A DNA stretch of 64,000 nucleotides from Pseudomonas sp. Bout1 (GCF_034314165.1 NZ_JAVIWK010000001.1:4665001-4729000); one strand, 5' to 3'; shown: positions 23,751 to 32,771, counted from the stretch's first letter. Translations and numbers: made by a program. Notes: generated by a model from the letters alone, not told the origin.

Positions 23751-24596
23751 ATGACTGCCCTGCTTAACGAAACCGCACTGATCAACGGTTGGCGCATTGC
23801 CACTGGCCGCCATGGTGAGGGGCTACCGGTGTTGTTGCTGCACGGCACGCCCGCCCATTCCATCATCTGGCGCAAAGTGGTCCCGCGCCTGACTGCCGCC
23901 GGCACACAGGTCCATTTGTTCGACCTGTTGGGTTTTGGCGCTTCAGAGCGCCCACTCCAGGCCGATACGTCGGTGGCCGCACAAAGCCGCTTGATCGGCG
24001 ATTTACTGGACCACTGGGGGCTTGAGCGGGTGCACCTGGTAGGCCATGACATCGGCGGCGTCAACGCGCTGCTGTTTGCCCTTGACCATCCGCAGCGGGT
24101 GCACTCATTGACGGTCGCCGACACCCCCAGCTATGACTCGTGGCCATCGCCCACCTGGCGCGGGATTCATCAGCGATTTGCCGAACATGCGCGCATGACG
24201 CCGGATGAACACCGCGCGTTGATGATCCGACAGTTGGCCATGGCCGTGTTCGACAAGAGCGTGATGCAGGGCGCGCTGCTGGAGGAATACCTGGTGCCGA
24301 TCAGTGGCGTGATCGGCCAGCCTGCGTTCTACCAGCATCAGGTGGCGCATTACGACTCGCGGTATACCGCCGATTTTGCGGAGCGCCTACCGGGCATGGA
24401 TTTGCCGGTGCAGATTTTGTGGGGCGCTGAAGATGAATGGCAGCCGCTGGCGTATGCACATCGCCTGCAAAACGACATTCGCGGGGCAGTGCTGCAGGTG
24501 GTGGAAGACGCCGGGCATTTTCTGATGGAGGATGCGCCGGAAAGGGTGAGTGAGTACCTTTTGGACTTTATTGGCCGGGTTCACAGTCAACGCTGA
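23751..24596 (+). CDS. Alpha/beta hydrolase (haloalkane dehalogenase/epoxide hydrolase-like)
   Basis: A 281-residue alpha/beta-fold hydrolase. The oxyanion-hole motif is LLLHGTPAHSIIW (residues about 28-40). The nucleophile elbow is GHDIGGVNA near residue 102, with Asp rather than Ser as nucleophile, as in dehalogenases and epoxide hydrolases. An acid residue is present in WGAEDEW, and the catalytic His is in DAGHFLMEDAPE near the C-terminus. No substrate can be assigned. It is divergent from the LysR gene, which probably regulates it. Confidence 0.88.
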   Translation: MTALLNETALINGWRIATGRHGEGLPVLLLHGTPAHSIIWRKVVPRLTAAGTQVHLFDLLGFGASERPLQADTSVAAQSRLIGDLLDHWGLERVHLVGHDIGGVNALLFALDHPQRVHSLTVADTPSYDSWPSPTWRGIHQRFAEHARMTPDEHRALMIRQLAMAVFDKSVMQGALLEEYLVPISGVIGQPAFYQHQVAHYDSRYTADFAERLPGMDLPVQILWGAEDEWQPLAYAHRLQNDIRGAVLQVVEDAGHFLMEDAPERVSEYLLDFIGRVHSQR

Positions 24597-24715
24597 CGCC
24601 ATTTGTCGGGTTTACACAAGCCACTAGACTTCACACTTTCTCTTACATATTTTTCACGTTTTATTCACATCCAGAGACGTAGGGTGAAGCCTCATCCGTT
24701 ACAAACGCTGTAGTT

Positions 24716-24746
24716 AAAAACCCGCCGCCCCAGCGGGTTTTTTTTT
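24716..24746 (+). terminator. Rho-independent terminator
   Basis: The stem AAACCCGC (24718-24725) pairs with GCGGGTTT (24733-24740) around a short loop and is followed by a run of T residues ending at about 24746. It lies 120 bp after the hydrolase stop and 80 bp before the convergent TetR stop. It may end the hydrolase transcript or a separate small transcript from the AT-rich stretch 24630-24715. Confidence 0.8.
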
Positions 24747-24826
24747 GCCCGGGATTTGAGTGTTCACTCGGTTTCTTCAGAGAGGAGTCGAAGCAAACCG
24801 GCTCATTGCGAGCCGGTCTTGATGGA

Positions 24827-25579
24827 TCAGCGAGCAATCTTGTCGACAGGCGACGCCGCTTGCTCACGTATCGCGCGCTGGGTATCGAGCACCCGCGCCA
24901 GAGCCGTTTCGGCTTCAGGACTTTGCTGCGGCACACGAATCGCTGCCGACACCAGGGTAATCAGCTTGGCCATGACCTCGGCATCCGTCGCCGGGCGGCC
25001 CAGGCTCATGGAGTTCATCAGCAAGCGCAGCTCGGTACCGGCCATCACCCCGGAGATGGCCTTGAGGGCAAATTGCAAGCGCACCCCCAGTTCGTTGCGC
25101 GGCAGGTCTGGCAAGGCCAGGGCGAACGCTTCAAAAAAGCGTTGGAACACCGGCTGGTAATGCACCTTGAGGTATTCCTGGATAAACGGCGAGGTGTCGC
25201 TGTACACACGCCCCAGGAAACGGATGAACGAGCGCCCTTCCCCACTCGCCGGATCGCTGCGCTCAAGCCCCATGGCCGGGGCAAACAGCACGCCCAGCAA
25301 GGTGTCGCAATCCAGCGGGCCGTCGGACTCCGCTTCACACCTGGCAAGTAACTCCAGACGCTGCTCGTTAAGCGGCTCCAGGCGCTGCATCAGCAGGGTT
25401 TTCATCAGGGAGTCTTTATCCCCGAAGTGGTAATTCACCGCAGCGAGATTGACCTGGGCCCTCTCGGTTATCTGCCGCAACAAAACGGCGTCATAGCCGT
25501 ATTTGATGAAAAGAGCCTCTGTCGCATCCAGCAATCGAGTCTTGGTAACGTTTGGAGCGCTGAGTTTCTTCGCGACCAT
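24827..25579 (-). CDS. TetR-family transcriptional regulator (CerR/PsrA-like)
   Basis: A 250-residue TetR protein. The N-terminal HTH (residues about 10-60) is TKTRLLDATEALFIKYGYDA, LLRQITERAQVNLAAVNYHFG, which shares the VNLAAVNYHFG signature of the PsrA/CerR branch. The C-terminal ligand-binding half contains FIRFLGRVYSDTSPFIQEYL. It is divergent from the MacB-type export operon across a 339-bp gap and is its likely repressor. Two inverted copies of an 11-bp motif in the gap are candidate binding sites. Confidence 0.92.
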   Translation of the reverse strand: MVAKKLSAPNVTKTRLLDATEALFIKYGYDAVLLRQITERAQVNLAAVNYHFGDKDSLMKTLLMQRLEPLNEQRLELLARCEAESDGPLDCDTLLGVLFAPAMGLERSDPASGEGRSFIRFLGRVYSDTSPFIQEYLKVHYQPVFQRFFEAFALALPDLPRNELGVRLQFALKAISGVMAGTELRLLMNSMSLGRPATDAEVMAKLITLVSAAIRVPQQSPEAETALARVLDTQRAIREQAASPVDKIAR

Positions 25580-25601
25580 AAGGGTTGGAGTTCCACTGCG
25601 G

Positions 25602-25835
25602 AAATATTGTTTTAAAAATTAATTTGATTTTTTATACCGGGGCCGCAGCCCGAAAGCAAGTAGTGACACTGCGCCATACAACCCAAAGCCAGCACTGACG
25701 GGCTCATTGAGGGTAGTCGAAGGAATTTTTGGCGGCTTGAAAAGCTATGTTGAAGAATCGTTTCAAAGGGTAAAACCGCTCTATATCCATGGCTGGCGGA
25801 ACGGCTGGATCGCGGTTAGTATTCAAACAATATTT
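25602..25835. promoter_or_regulatory. TetR/exporter intergenic region with paired AAACAATATTT motifs
   Basis: AAATATTGTTT at 25602-25612 and its exact reverse complement AAACAATATTT at 25825-25835 flank this AT-rich region. One lies 23 bp upstream of the tetR start and the other about 84 bp upstream of the exporter ATPase start. Both are embedded in TTTTAAAAA-rich DNA. The arrangement suggests one operator per divergent promoter. The full 25580-25918 gap contains no gene that I can support. Confidence 0.5.
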
Positions 25836-25918
25836 TAAAAACAAGAAATAAAACCAGTCCGTGACGCGTACCAGGCAGCTCCCGAACTTGTTACAAGGAT
25901 TTTCGGAGGAGGCATGGC

Positions 25919-26650
25919 GTGGTCGAGGCTGCAGGCGTAGTCATGATGACCGATACCCCCACGCACCCAGGCCTCATCTCCCTAAAAGGCATCGGCAAAA
26001 GCTATCAGCTGGCCGGTCAACACCTGTCAATTCTCAATGACGTATGCCTGGCCATCAAAACCGGTGACAGCTGCGGCATCCTCGGCGCGTCCGGCTCCGG
26101 CAAAAGTACCCTGCTCAATATCCTTGGTCTGCTCGACCTGCCCGACTGCGGCGAATACCACTTTGCCGGCCATGACATTTTCAGCGCCAGCCCGGATCAA
26201 CTGGCGGCGATCCGCAATCAGCAGATCGGTTTCGTCTTTCAAAGCTTCAACCTGCTGCCGCGCCTCAGCGCCCTGGACAACGTCGCCCTGCCCCTGAGCT
26301 ATCGCGGCGTGTCCCGGCATGACTCGGTGGAACAGGCAATGCGCATGCTCGACCAGGTGGGCCTGGCCGAGCGCGCCCACCATCGCCCGGCCGACCTGTC
26401 CGGCGGCCAGCGCCAGCGGGTGGCCATCGCCCGCGCATTGGTGGGCAACCCGTCGGTGATCCTCGCCGACGAACCCACCGGCAACCTCGACAGCACCACT
26501 GCCCAGGAGATCATGGACCTGTTGCTGGGGCTCAACCGCGAGCAACAGGTGACGCTGATTATCGTCACCCATGACCCACACATCGCCGAGCGCCTGAACC
26601 GCAAGATCCTGGTGCGCAATGGTGTGGTTCAAGAGGCAGGGCGCCTATGA
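25919..26650 (+). CDS. ABC transporter ATP-binding protein, MacB/LolD type
   Basis: A 243-residue ATPase with Walker A GASGSGKST (residues 56-64), Q-loop IGFVFQSFNLLPRL, signature LSGGQRQRVAIARAL, Walker B VILADEPTGNLD and H-loop VTHDP. It energises the FtsX-like permease encoded next. The GTG start at 25919 is favoured by the strong ribosome site CGGAGGAGG (25905-25912) six bases upstream; ATG codons at 25943 and 25946 are alternatives. An out-of-frame ATG at 25914 encodes eight residues and is too close to that ribosome site to be convincing. The stop overlaps the permease ATG (ATGA). Confidence 0.93.
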   Translation: MVEAAGVVMMTDTPTHPGLISLKGIGKSYQLAGQHLSILNDVCLAIKTGDSCGILGASGSGKSTLLNILGLLDLPDCGEYHFAGHDIFSASPDQLAAIRNQQIGFVFQSFNLLPRLSALDNVALPLSYRGVSRHDSVEQAMRMLDQVGLAERAHHRPADLSGGQRQRVAIARALVGNPSVILADEPTGNLDSTTAQEIMDLLLGLNREQQVTLIIVTHDPHIAERLNRKILVRNGVVQEAGRL

Positions 26651-27846
26651 GCCTGCGGGTCGAACACAGCCTGAGCCAATTGCTGCACGAGGCGTTTGTG
26701 AGCCTGCGCACCCTGGGCAAACGCTCGATCCTGGCCTTGCTGGGCATCGTCATCGGCAGTTCGTCGGTGGTGGCGCTGATCAATATCGGGCACAACGCCG
26801 CCGAAGACGCAGCGATGATTTTCAAGGATATGGGCACCGATACCCTGGTGGCGCAGTTCCCGCCAAAAGGCGCCAGCACCGCGCCGATGCCTGCCAGCCT
26901 GGACCTGGAAGCGGTGCGCAAAAACGTGCCCGGCATCGCCCATATCGGTGCGGTCTCGTTGTTCAGCGGGCCGGTGGTGTTCCATGGCCGCACCTTCAAC
27001 GCAAGCTTCGTGGGCAGTACGCCAGACTTGCAGGATGCGATGCGCCTGTCGGTGCGCGACGGGCGCTCGCTGTCGAGTTTCGATGTGGGGGAAACCTACG
27101 CAGTCGTCGGCGACCAAATCGTCCAGGCGTTGAGCGCTCCGGGCGACCCGCTGCAAGTCGGCGACCGAGTGCGTATCAACGATTATCTGTTTTTGGTGGT
27201 GGGCGTTCTGCACAGCCAGCCCCGGGCAATGCTGATCCCTGTACAGGCCAACGAATCGCTGTTCGTCCCCGCCCCGGGCATGCGCCGGATCTTCGCCAGC
27301 CCACAAATCGGCAACGTGATTATCCGCGCCACCCCGGGCCAGGACATGGAACGCGTCGCCCAGGACGCAGCGGCGGCGCTGCGAACCCAACTCACCGACC
27401 ACGATGTCGACATCCAGGTGCCCCAGCAAATGATCGATGGCATGACCCGGCAAAGCCGTACCTTCGCTTACCTGCTGCTGGCCCTGGGCGCGATATCCCT
27501 GGTGGGCGGCGGCGTGGGAGTGATGAACGTAATGCTGATGAACGTCTCGGAGCGGCGTCGGGAAATCGGGATTCGCATGGCCCTGGGCGCGCGCCAGCGG
27601 GACATTCGCAACCTGTTCCTGCTGGAGGCCGTCACCCTGACCGCCGTCGGTGCCCTGTGCGGCGCAGTGCTGGGCATGACCGCCGCCTACCTGTATGCGT
27701 GGCTCTCTGGCTGGCAATTTTCCCTGGCGGTTGCCGCATTGCCGCTGGGCGTGGGCAGTACGCTGCTGGTGGGGTTGTTTTTCGGGATTTACCCGGCCGT
27801 GTCGGCCTCGCGCCTGCAGCCGGTGGAGGCCCTGCGCGATGAATAA
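26647..27846 (+). CDS. ABC transporter permease, MacB/FtsX type
   Basis: A 399-residue permease with one N-terminal transmembrane helix (SILALLGIVIGSSSVVALIN), a large periplasmic domain of about 220 residues (MacB_PCD type), then three C-terminal helices. The family hallmark LVGGGVGVMNVMLMNVSERR.EIGIRMALGAR is present. It lacks a fused ATPase, which is the separate gene upstream. It overlaps both neighbours by 4-8 bp. With the outer membrane factor and membrane fusion protein encoded downstream it forms a complete tripartite exporter for a peptide, siderophore or other secondary product; the substrate is unknown. Confidence 0.93.
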   Translation: MSLRVEHSLSQLLHEAFVSLRTLGKRSILALLGIVIGSSSVVALINIGHNAAEDAAMIFKDMGTDTLVAQFPPKGASTAPMPASLDLEAVRKNVPGIAHIGAVSLFSGPVVFHGRTFNASFVGSTPDLQDAMRLSVRDGRSLSSFDVGETYAVVGDQIVQALSAPGDPLQVGDRVRINDYLFLVVGVLHSQPRAMLIPVQANESLFVPAPGMRRIFASPQIGNVIIRATPGQDMERVAQDAAAALRTQLTDHDVDIQVPQQMIDGMTRQSRTFAYLLLALGAISLVGGGVGVMNVMLMNVSERRREIGIRMALGARQRDIRNLFLLEAVTLTAVGALCGAVLGMTAAYLYAWLSGWQFSLAVAALPLGVGSTLLVGLFFGIYPAVSASRLQPVEALRDE

Positions 27847-29320
27847 GCGGCTGCTGTTGATGCTCGCCCTGTTCAGCCTGCACAGCGTGGCCGCTGACGT
27901 GGTGATCCGTCCTTCGGCGCCCAGCACCACCCGCAGCGGCTATGAACGCAGCGTGTCGTTGAGTGCCCAGTCCACCACCCTGACCCTGGGCGATGCGGTG
28001 TACCTGGGCCTGCGCAACAACCCGGCGATTCGCAGCGCATACCTGCAACGGGTGGCGCAAAAATTCGACCTGCGGGTGGCCGAAGACACCTTCAACCCAA
28101 AACTGACACTCAACAGCTATTACCGCGCCACCCGGGGCACCGACGACAATGCCCGCAATGCCAACCTGGCACCCAATGCCACCCTGCTCGGCGAGTACGG
28201 CACGCGCCTGAGCATGAACTGGACCCAGCAACTGAACAACGCCGATCGCGCCGGGCGCTACCGCAGCGACGGCCTCGACCTGTCGGTGATCCAGCCATTG
28301 ATGCGCGGTGCCGGCTGGGATGCCACCACCGCCCCGCTGCGCCTCTCACGCCTGGCGGAACAGGCCAACCGCCTGAACCTCAAGGCCAACGTGGCGCAGA
28401 CCATCAGCAATATCATCGCCACCTACCGCGAGTTGCTGCGGGCCCAGGAACAGTTGAGCATCGTCCAGGACGCCCTCAAGCGCTCCGACACACTGCTGGA
28501 AGTGAACAAGGCACTGATCAGTGCCGGGCGCATGGCCGAGTTCGAAATCGTGCAGACCGAAGCCGATATCGCCACCCAGCAACTGGGGGTGGAAGAAGCC
28601 CAGAACCAACTCGACACCAGTCGCCTGGCCCTGCTGCGCCTGCTGGCCCTTGACCTGTCGACGCCGATCCGCGCCACCGAGGCGCTGGAGGCCAAGCGCA
28701 TGGACATCGACAAGCGCCAGGCCTTCGTCCTGGCGCAAAACCAGCAACCGGAATACCTCGCCACCCTGCTCGGCAGCCAGCAGGCCGACCTCAACCTGGT
28801 AATCGCCAAGGACTCCGGGCGCTGGCAAGTGGACCTGGTGGCCGGCGCCAACCAGGTGCGTGACGCCTACAACAACGATGCCGGCAATACCAACAACCGG
28901 CGCTGGGACAGTTACGCCGGCGTGCAGGTGCAGATCCCCATCGGCGATATCAGCACCCGCCAGGCCGAGGTGCACGCGCGGGTCGACGTAGAAAACCAGG
29001 AAATCATCATCGCCGACGCCCGCCAGCAACTGGAGCGCGACGTCAACGATGTGGTGCGTGACCTTGGCACCCGCTGGCGCCAGTATGAAATTTCCCAGCG
29101 GGCGGTGGAGTTGTCCAAACGCAAGATCGACATCGAACGCGAAAAACTCAGCGCCGGGCGCTCCACCAACTTCCAGGTATTGAGTTTCGAAACCGACCTG
29201 CGCAACGCCGAAAACTCGCGGCTCAATGCGTTGATTGCCTATTTGAACGCCCAGACTCAGTTCGACCTGACCCTGGGCATGACGCTGGAAAGTTGGGAAA
29301 TCGCCCTCAATGACTACTGA
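27839..29320 (+). CDS. TolC-family outer membrane efflux protein
   Basis: A 493-residue outer membrane factor. The signal peptide is MNKRLLLMLALFSLHSVAA. Two TolC-type repeats of long helices follow (LTLGDAVYLGLRNNPAIRSA early; VENQEIIIADARQQLERDVN late, with DLRNAENSRLNALIAYLNAQ and TQFDLTLG at the end). The ATG at 27839 overlaps the permease stop by 8 bp. Placing the OMF gene between permease and membrane fusion protein is less common than the MFP-first order of macAB-type operons. Confidence 0.9.
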   Translation: MNKRLLLMLALFSLHSVAADVVIRPSAPSTTRSGYERSVSLSAQSTTLTLGDAVYLGLRNNPAIRSAYLQRVAQKFDLRVAEDTFNPKLTLNSYYRATRGTDDNARNANLAPNATLLGEYGTRLSMNWTQQLNNADRAGRYRSDGLDLSVIQPLMRGAGWDATTAPLRLSRLAEQANRLNLKANVAQTISNIIATYRELLRAQEQLSIVQDALKRSDTLLEVNKALISAGRMAEFEIVQTEADIATQQLGVEEAQNQLDTSRLALLRLLALDLSTPIRATEALEAKRMDIDKRQAFVLAQNQQPEYLATLLGSQQADLNLVIAKDSGRWQVDLVAGANQVRDAYNNDAGNTNNRRWDSYAGVQVQIPIGDISTRQAEVHARVDVENQEIIIADARQQLERDVNDVVRDLGTRWRQYEISQRAVELSKRKIDIEREKLSAGRSTNFQVLSFETDLRNAENSRLNALIAYLNAQTQFDLTLGMTLESWEIALNDY

Positions 29321-30575
29321 TAAAAAACGCCTGCTGGGCGCCGTGTTGATCGTGCTGGTGGCCGGTGTCGGCATCACCCTGCTCGGCCGTCAGAGCCCGG
29401 CCGCCAACCCGCTCGGCAACGCCGAACAATGGCTGGCGGTAAAGGTCGACCCGCTGGTGCACCAGATCGGCCTGGTGGGCAAGATCGAGCCCGACACCAC
29501 CATCACCCTCACCGCCCCCTTCGACGGCAATGTGCAGGCCAACCTGGTGGAACAGGGCCAGCGGGTGGACGCCGGCCAGGTACTGTTGCGCATGGACCCG
29601 GCCACCCTTGAGGTGCAACTGCGCGATGCCCTTTCCGCCCAGCTCAAGGCCCGGCGCACCGTGCAGGAAATGCAGGACTGGGACAGCGGCCAGCAAGTCG
29701 GCCGCGCGCGCCGCAACCTGCGCACCGCCGAAATGACCGCCAGCAACACCCAGCGCAAACTCACCGAAAGCGAAAACCTGTTCAAGCGCGGCATCATCCC
29801 GCGCAACGAACTCGATGACCTCAAGCAACAGACTACCCAGCAACAGTTGGACCTGTTGGCCGCCCGCGGCGAACTGCAACAGGCGATGGAACAAGGCAAG
29901 GGCGAATACCGGCAGATCGCCGATATGGAACTGACCAATGCCACGGTGAAATACGACGCCCTGCGCACCTTGCTCGAGGGCAAGGAGGTCAAGGCACCGT
30001 TCTCTGGCATCGTGGTGCCGCCGCCGGGCAGCAGCTCATCGGCCCAGGGCAGCGGGAACAACAACGCGCCGGTGCAGGCCGGGAGCAAGGTCAGCCAGGG
30101 CCAGGTGCTGTTTGGGCTGGCGAATATCGAAAAGCTGAAAATCGTCGCCAAGGTCTCGGAACTGGACATTAACCAATTGCACCAGGGCCAGGCGGTAGAG
30201 GTGATGGGCGACGGGTTTGACGGCGAGCGATTGACCGGCTCGGTCAGCGTGGTCAGCGGGCTGGCGATTGCCAGCGACAGCCAGGGCAGTGCGCAGTTTC
30301 CGGTGACGCTGTCGATTCCCAAGTTGACCGCGCAACAGCTGCAACGGGTGCGGCTGGGGATGAGTGCGCGGTTGACCATCGTGACCTACAACAATGACCA
30401 GGCGATTGTGGTGCCGGCCCAAGCGATCAGCCGCAGCGAGGGTGTAATGACCGTGGAGTATCGGGCAGCGATGGATCAGCCGGTGGAGCGAGTGAGAGTG
30501 ACCACCGGGCAATCCACCGCCCAAGGGGTTGAGGTGTTCGGGCTGAAGCCGGGGTTTGTGAAGGCCGGGCCATGA
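29310..30575 (+). CDS. HlyD-family periplasmic adaptor (membrane fusion protein)
   Basis: A 421-residue protein with one N-terminal membrane anchor (LLGAVLIVLVAGVGITLLG). A lipoyl-like half-motif follows (LTAPFDGNVQANLVEQGQRV), then an alpha-helical hairpin (residues about 100-210), the second lipoyl half (VKAPFSGIVVPPPGSSSSAQ) and a beta-barrel domain. It bridges the MacB-like permease and the TolC-like channel. It overlaps the OMF gene by 11 bp and is the last gene of the operon, followed by a REPIN. The second lipoyl half carries a Ser/Gly-rich insertion. Confidence 0.92.
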   Translation: MTTDKKRLLGAVLIVLVAGVGITLLGRQSPAANPLGNAEQWLAVKVDPLVHQIGLVGKIEPDTTITLTAPFDGNVQANLVEQGQRVDAGQVLLRMDPATLEVQLRDALSAQLKARRTVQEMQDWDSGQQVGRARRNLRTAEMTASNTQRKLTESENLFKRGIIPRNELDDLKQQTTQQQLDLLAARGELQQAMEQGKGEYRQIADMELTNATVKYDALRTLLEGKEVKAPFSGIVVPPPGSSSSAQGSGNNNAPVQAGSKVSQGQVLFGLANIEKLKIVAKVSELDINQLHQGQAVEVMGDGFDGERLTGSVSVVSGLAIASDSQGSAQFPVTLSIPKLTAQQLQRVRLGMSARLTIVTYNNDQAIVVPAQAISRSEGVMTVEYRAAMDQPVERVRVTTGQSTAQGVEVFGLKPGFVKAGP

Positions 30576-30583
30576 ACCCGACC

Positions 30584-30672
30584 TGTAGGAGCTGGCTTGC
30601 CTGCGATAGCCATCTGTCAGTTGATAAAGATGCAGCTGACCCACCGCTATCGCAGGCAAGCCAGCTCCCACA
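30584..30672. repeat. REPIN hairpin, mixed arms
   Basis: The left arm is TGTAGGAGCTGGCTTGCC and the right arm GGCAAGCCAGCTCCCACA, so the outer ends differ by one base (TGTAGG against CCCACA). It separates the exporter operon from the convergent oxidoreductase gene and could act as a bidirectional 3' end. Confidence 0.85.
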
Positions 30673-30678
30673 TTAGAT

Positions 30679-32097
30679 TTAGATGCGTGCCAACCTGGCG
30701 GCGAGTGCCTTGGCCTGAATCGCCACATCGGTCACCGCCGTACTTTCCCACCACATTCCGCGCAGCGGCGGGCCCATGGCAAACAGGCGCTGGCTGACAT
30801 TCCCGTGAGCATCCAGCACCGCCCCGCAAGCATCCGCCGCAATCCCCAACGCCAACGGCCCGGGCTGGATCAACCCGCGCTTGAGCAACTGCCGGGGCAA
30901 CGGCCTGGCCACGCGCCGCCAGTCATATTCAATCCCGCTGGAATTGATCAGCGCCGCCCCCGCCACCTCGACGACCGCCTGCTCGCCACGATGACGCAAG
31001 CGAATCGTGACATCGCCTTGCGAAGACACCAGCCCCTTGTACGAAGCCGCCTGAATCCGCAACCGCCCTTCCCCGTGCAACCGCGCCACCAGCTCGGCAC
31101 TCAGCGGCGGCGAACGGTGGTGATGGCTTTCCCACCAGGGCCGCACATGCCGCACGAACTGACGTTTCTGGGCCTCGCTGGCCTGGCTCCACAACCGCCC
31201 GATATTGGCACGCACGGTGTCCAGCGGCGCTTGCCAGTCAATCCCCTGCTCCAACGCGAGCCGGCATTGGCGACGCACTTCCCGCAGCAATTGCCGGGGG
31301 CTGCGCAGGCTGTGGTCTTCACCCAGGAAATCGACCCAGGTTGGCGGCTGCCGGCGCACGTGGGGCAGCAAGCCGTGGCGCGAAAAAATCTCGATGGGCC
31401 CGCGATGACCAGCCTGTTCCAGGGACACCACGGCATCCACCATGGTCAGGCCGGAACCAATGATCAGCACGGTGGCTTGCGGGTCGAGCTGGGTCATGGC
31501 CGGCACATCCCACGGGTCCACCGCGGCGGCATTCAAGCCGCTGGACTCGGTCTGTGGTGTGCGTGCCGCCGGGAACATGCCGGTGGCCAACACCGCACAG
31601 GCACCGCGCAGTTGCTGGCCGTCGCTCAAGGTCAATAAGGTGGCGTGTTCATCCACCTCAAGGTCCACCACCTCGGCGCGCACATGCTCCACGGTCGACG
31701 CCGACAGCGCCTTGGCCTCGGCCAGCCGTTGTTGCGCGTACAGGCCAAAAATCCCGCGGGGCGGAAACAGTTCGCTGATGGGCACGTGCTGCTGATCCGA
31801 CTCGGGCCAGCCGCCGCCGGCGATGTAGGCGGTCAACCATTGGGTCAGGTCGTCGGCGTTGTCCGGGTCGACGCTCATGCGTGCGGCGTTGCCGTTCAAG
31901 GTGTGGCCCAGCTCCACCGCGCTGTAGGCCTCGCCGCGCCCCAGTTCCTGGCGCGGTTCGACCACCAGGATCTGCCGTTTGCCCGGCAGGCGCAGCAACT
32001 GCACCGCCAGCATCGTGCCGCTCAGGCCGCCGCCGACAATCAGCACATCAGCGTTGCGAATGGCGCTCGTCGCCTGTCCGCGTTCGGTTTCATTCAT
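30679..32097 (-). CDS. FAD/NAD(P)-binding oxidoreductase (YdhS-like)
   Basis: A 472-residue protein with an N-terminal FAD-binding Rossmann motif VLIVGGGLSGTMLAVQLL (residues about 18-35). A second dinucleotide motif VLIIGSGLTMVDAVVSLEQ lies near residue 210, followed by FSRHGLLPHVRR and a long helical C-terminal half. This is the architecture of HI0933-unrelated YdhS/pyr_redox_9 proteins of unknown substrate. It is the last gene of a possible transcript with the AMP-binding fragment upstream, at a gap of 86 bp. Association with the flavin monooxygenase cluster suggests a redox role in sulfur-compound use, by inference only. Confidence 0.82.
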   Translation of the reverse strand: MNETERGQATSAIRNADVLIVGGGLSGTMLAVQLLRLPGKRQILVVEPRQELGRGEAYSAVELGHTLNGNAARMSVDPDNADDLTQWLTAYIAGGGWPESDQQHVPISELFPPRGIFGLYAQQRLAEAKALSASTVEHVRAEVVDLEVDEHATLLTLSDGQQLRGACAVLATGMFPAARTPQTESSGLNAAAVDPWDVPAMTQLDPQATVLIIGSGLTMVDAVVSLEQAGHRGPIEIFSRHGLLPHVRRQPPTWVDFLGEDHSLRSPRQLLREVRRQCRLALEQGIDWQAPLDTVRANIGRLWSQASEAQKRQFVRHVRPWWESHHHRSPPLSAELVARLHGEGRLRIQAASYKGLVSSQGDVTIRLRHRGEQAVVEVAGAALINSSGIEYDWRRVARPLPRQLLKRGLIQPGPLALGIAADACGAVLDAHGNVSQRLFAMGPPLRGMWWESTAVTDVAIQAKALAARLARI

Positions 32098-32183
32098 GAA
32101 ATTGCGCCCTTACTGTGTGCCTGAATGGTTGTGGTAATCATCGCCCCGTGCAGTATCCAGCACATCGGCACGGTACGCCTAGT

Positions 32184-32771
32184 TCAGTGCGCCTCGGGGA
32201 AGCCCAGGCTCTGGCCGCTGTTCAGCCATTGTTCCAGCACGGCTGCGAGGCCGCCTTGCCAGTGGGTGCTTTCCTGGCTCCACAGTTCGGTCTTGCCGCA
32301 GGACTGCCACCAGCGGCACAGCCGTTGTGACGTATCCACGGCGCCGACCCGTTGCACAATCGCCGCCGGCTGTAGCCCCTGCACATAGGCATGGGTAGGT
32401 CGGATACGCCACAGTTGCTGCTCCAGGGCGGTGGGCTCCAGGTCATCGGCCAAGGTCAAAATGCGCCCACCGATGGCTTGGGCAGCCAGGGCCAGCAACA
32501 GCAAACCGGGCTCGAAGGCACCGCTGAGGGCCAGCCGCGAACGCTCGGTAAAGCCCTGCTGGCGCAAGCCATCTGTTAGGCGCTCGACATCGCGCAGGGC
32601 ATCAATCCAGCGCCAGGCATACCACTGGCCGTCACGCTTGTGGCGCAGGGCGCTGTGCAGCGGGGTCACTTGCGCCCAATGGCGCAACTGCGCCAACGCC
32701 TCGGGCAACACCGTGACCCGTTCGGCGGGCCACTCCACGTCCAGTGGCAGTTCGAGTTCACGCACGCTCAT
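32184..32771 (-). CDS. Truncated AMP-binding (acyl-CoA synthetase-like) protein
   Basis: A 195-residue protein resembling only the N-terminal subdomain of AMP-dependent acyl-CoA synthetases (LPEALAQLRHWAQVTPLHSA; WRWIDALRDVERLTDGLRQQ; LALSGAFEPGLLLLALAAQA). Full enzymes are 500-650 residues. The P-loop-like YTSGTTG motif, the adenylate-binding core and the C-terminal lid are all absent, so it cannot be a complete ligase. The reading frame is intact with a normal stop, so it may be a domesticated partner protein rather than fresh decay. It lies between a REPIN and the FAD protein gene. Confidence 0.65.
   Translation of the reverse strand: MSVRELELPLDVEWPAERVTVLPEALAQLRHWAQVTPLHSALRHKRDGQWYAWRWIDALRDVERLTDGLRQQGFTERSRLALSGAFEPGLLLLALAAQAIGGRILTLADDLEPTALEQQLWRIRPTHAYVQGLQPAAIVQRVGAVDTSQRLCRWWQSCGKTELWSQESTHWQGGLAAVLEQWLNSGQSLGFPEAH

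Noticed and set aside
25914..25940. Eight-codon leader peptide (ATG at 25914) before the exporter ATPase
   Set aside because: The ATG is only about one base from the GGAGGAGG ribosome site, too close for efficient initiation. The in-frame GTG at 25919 is better spaced.
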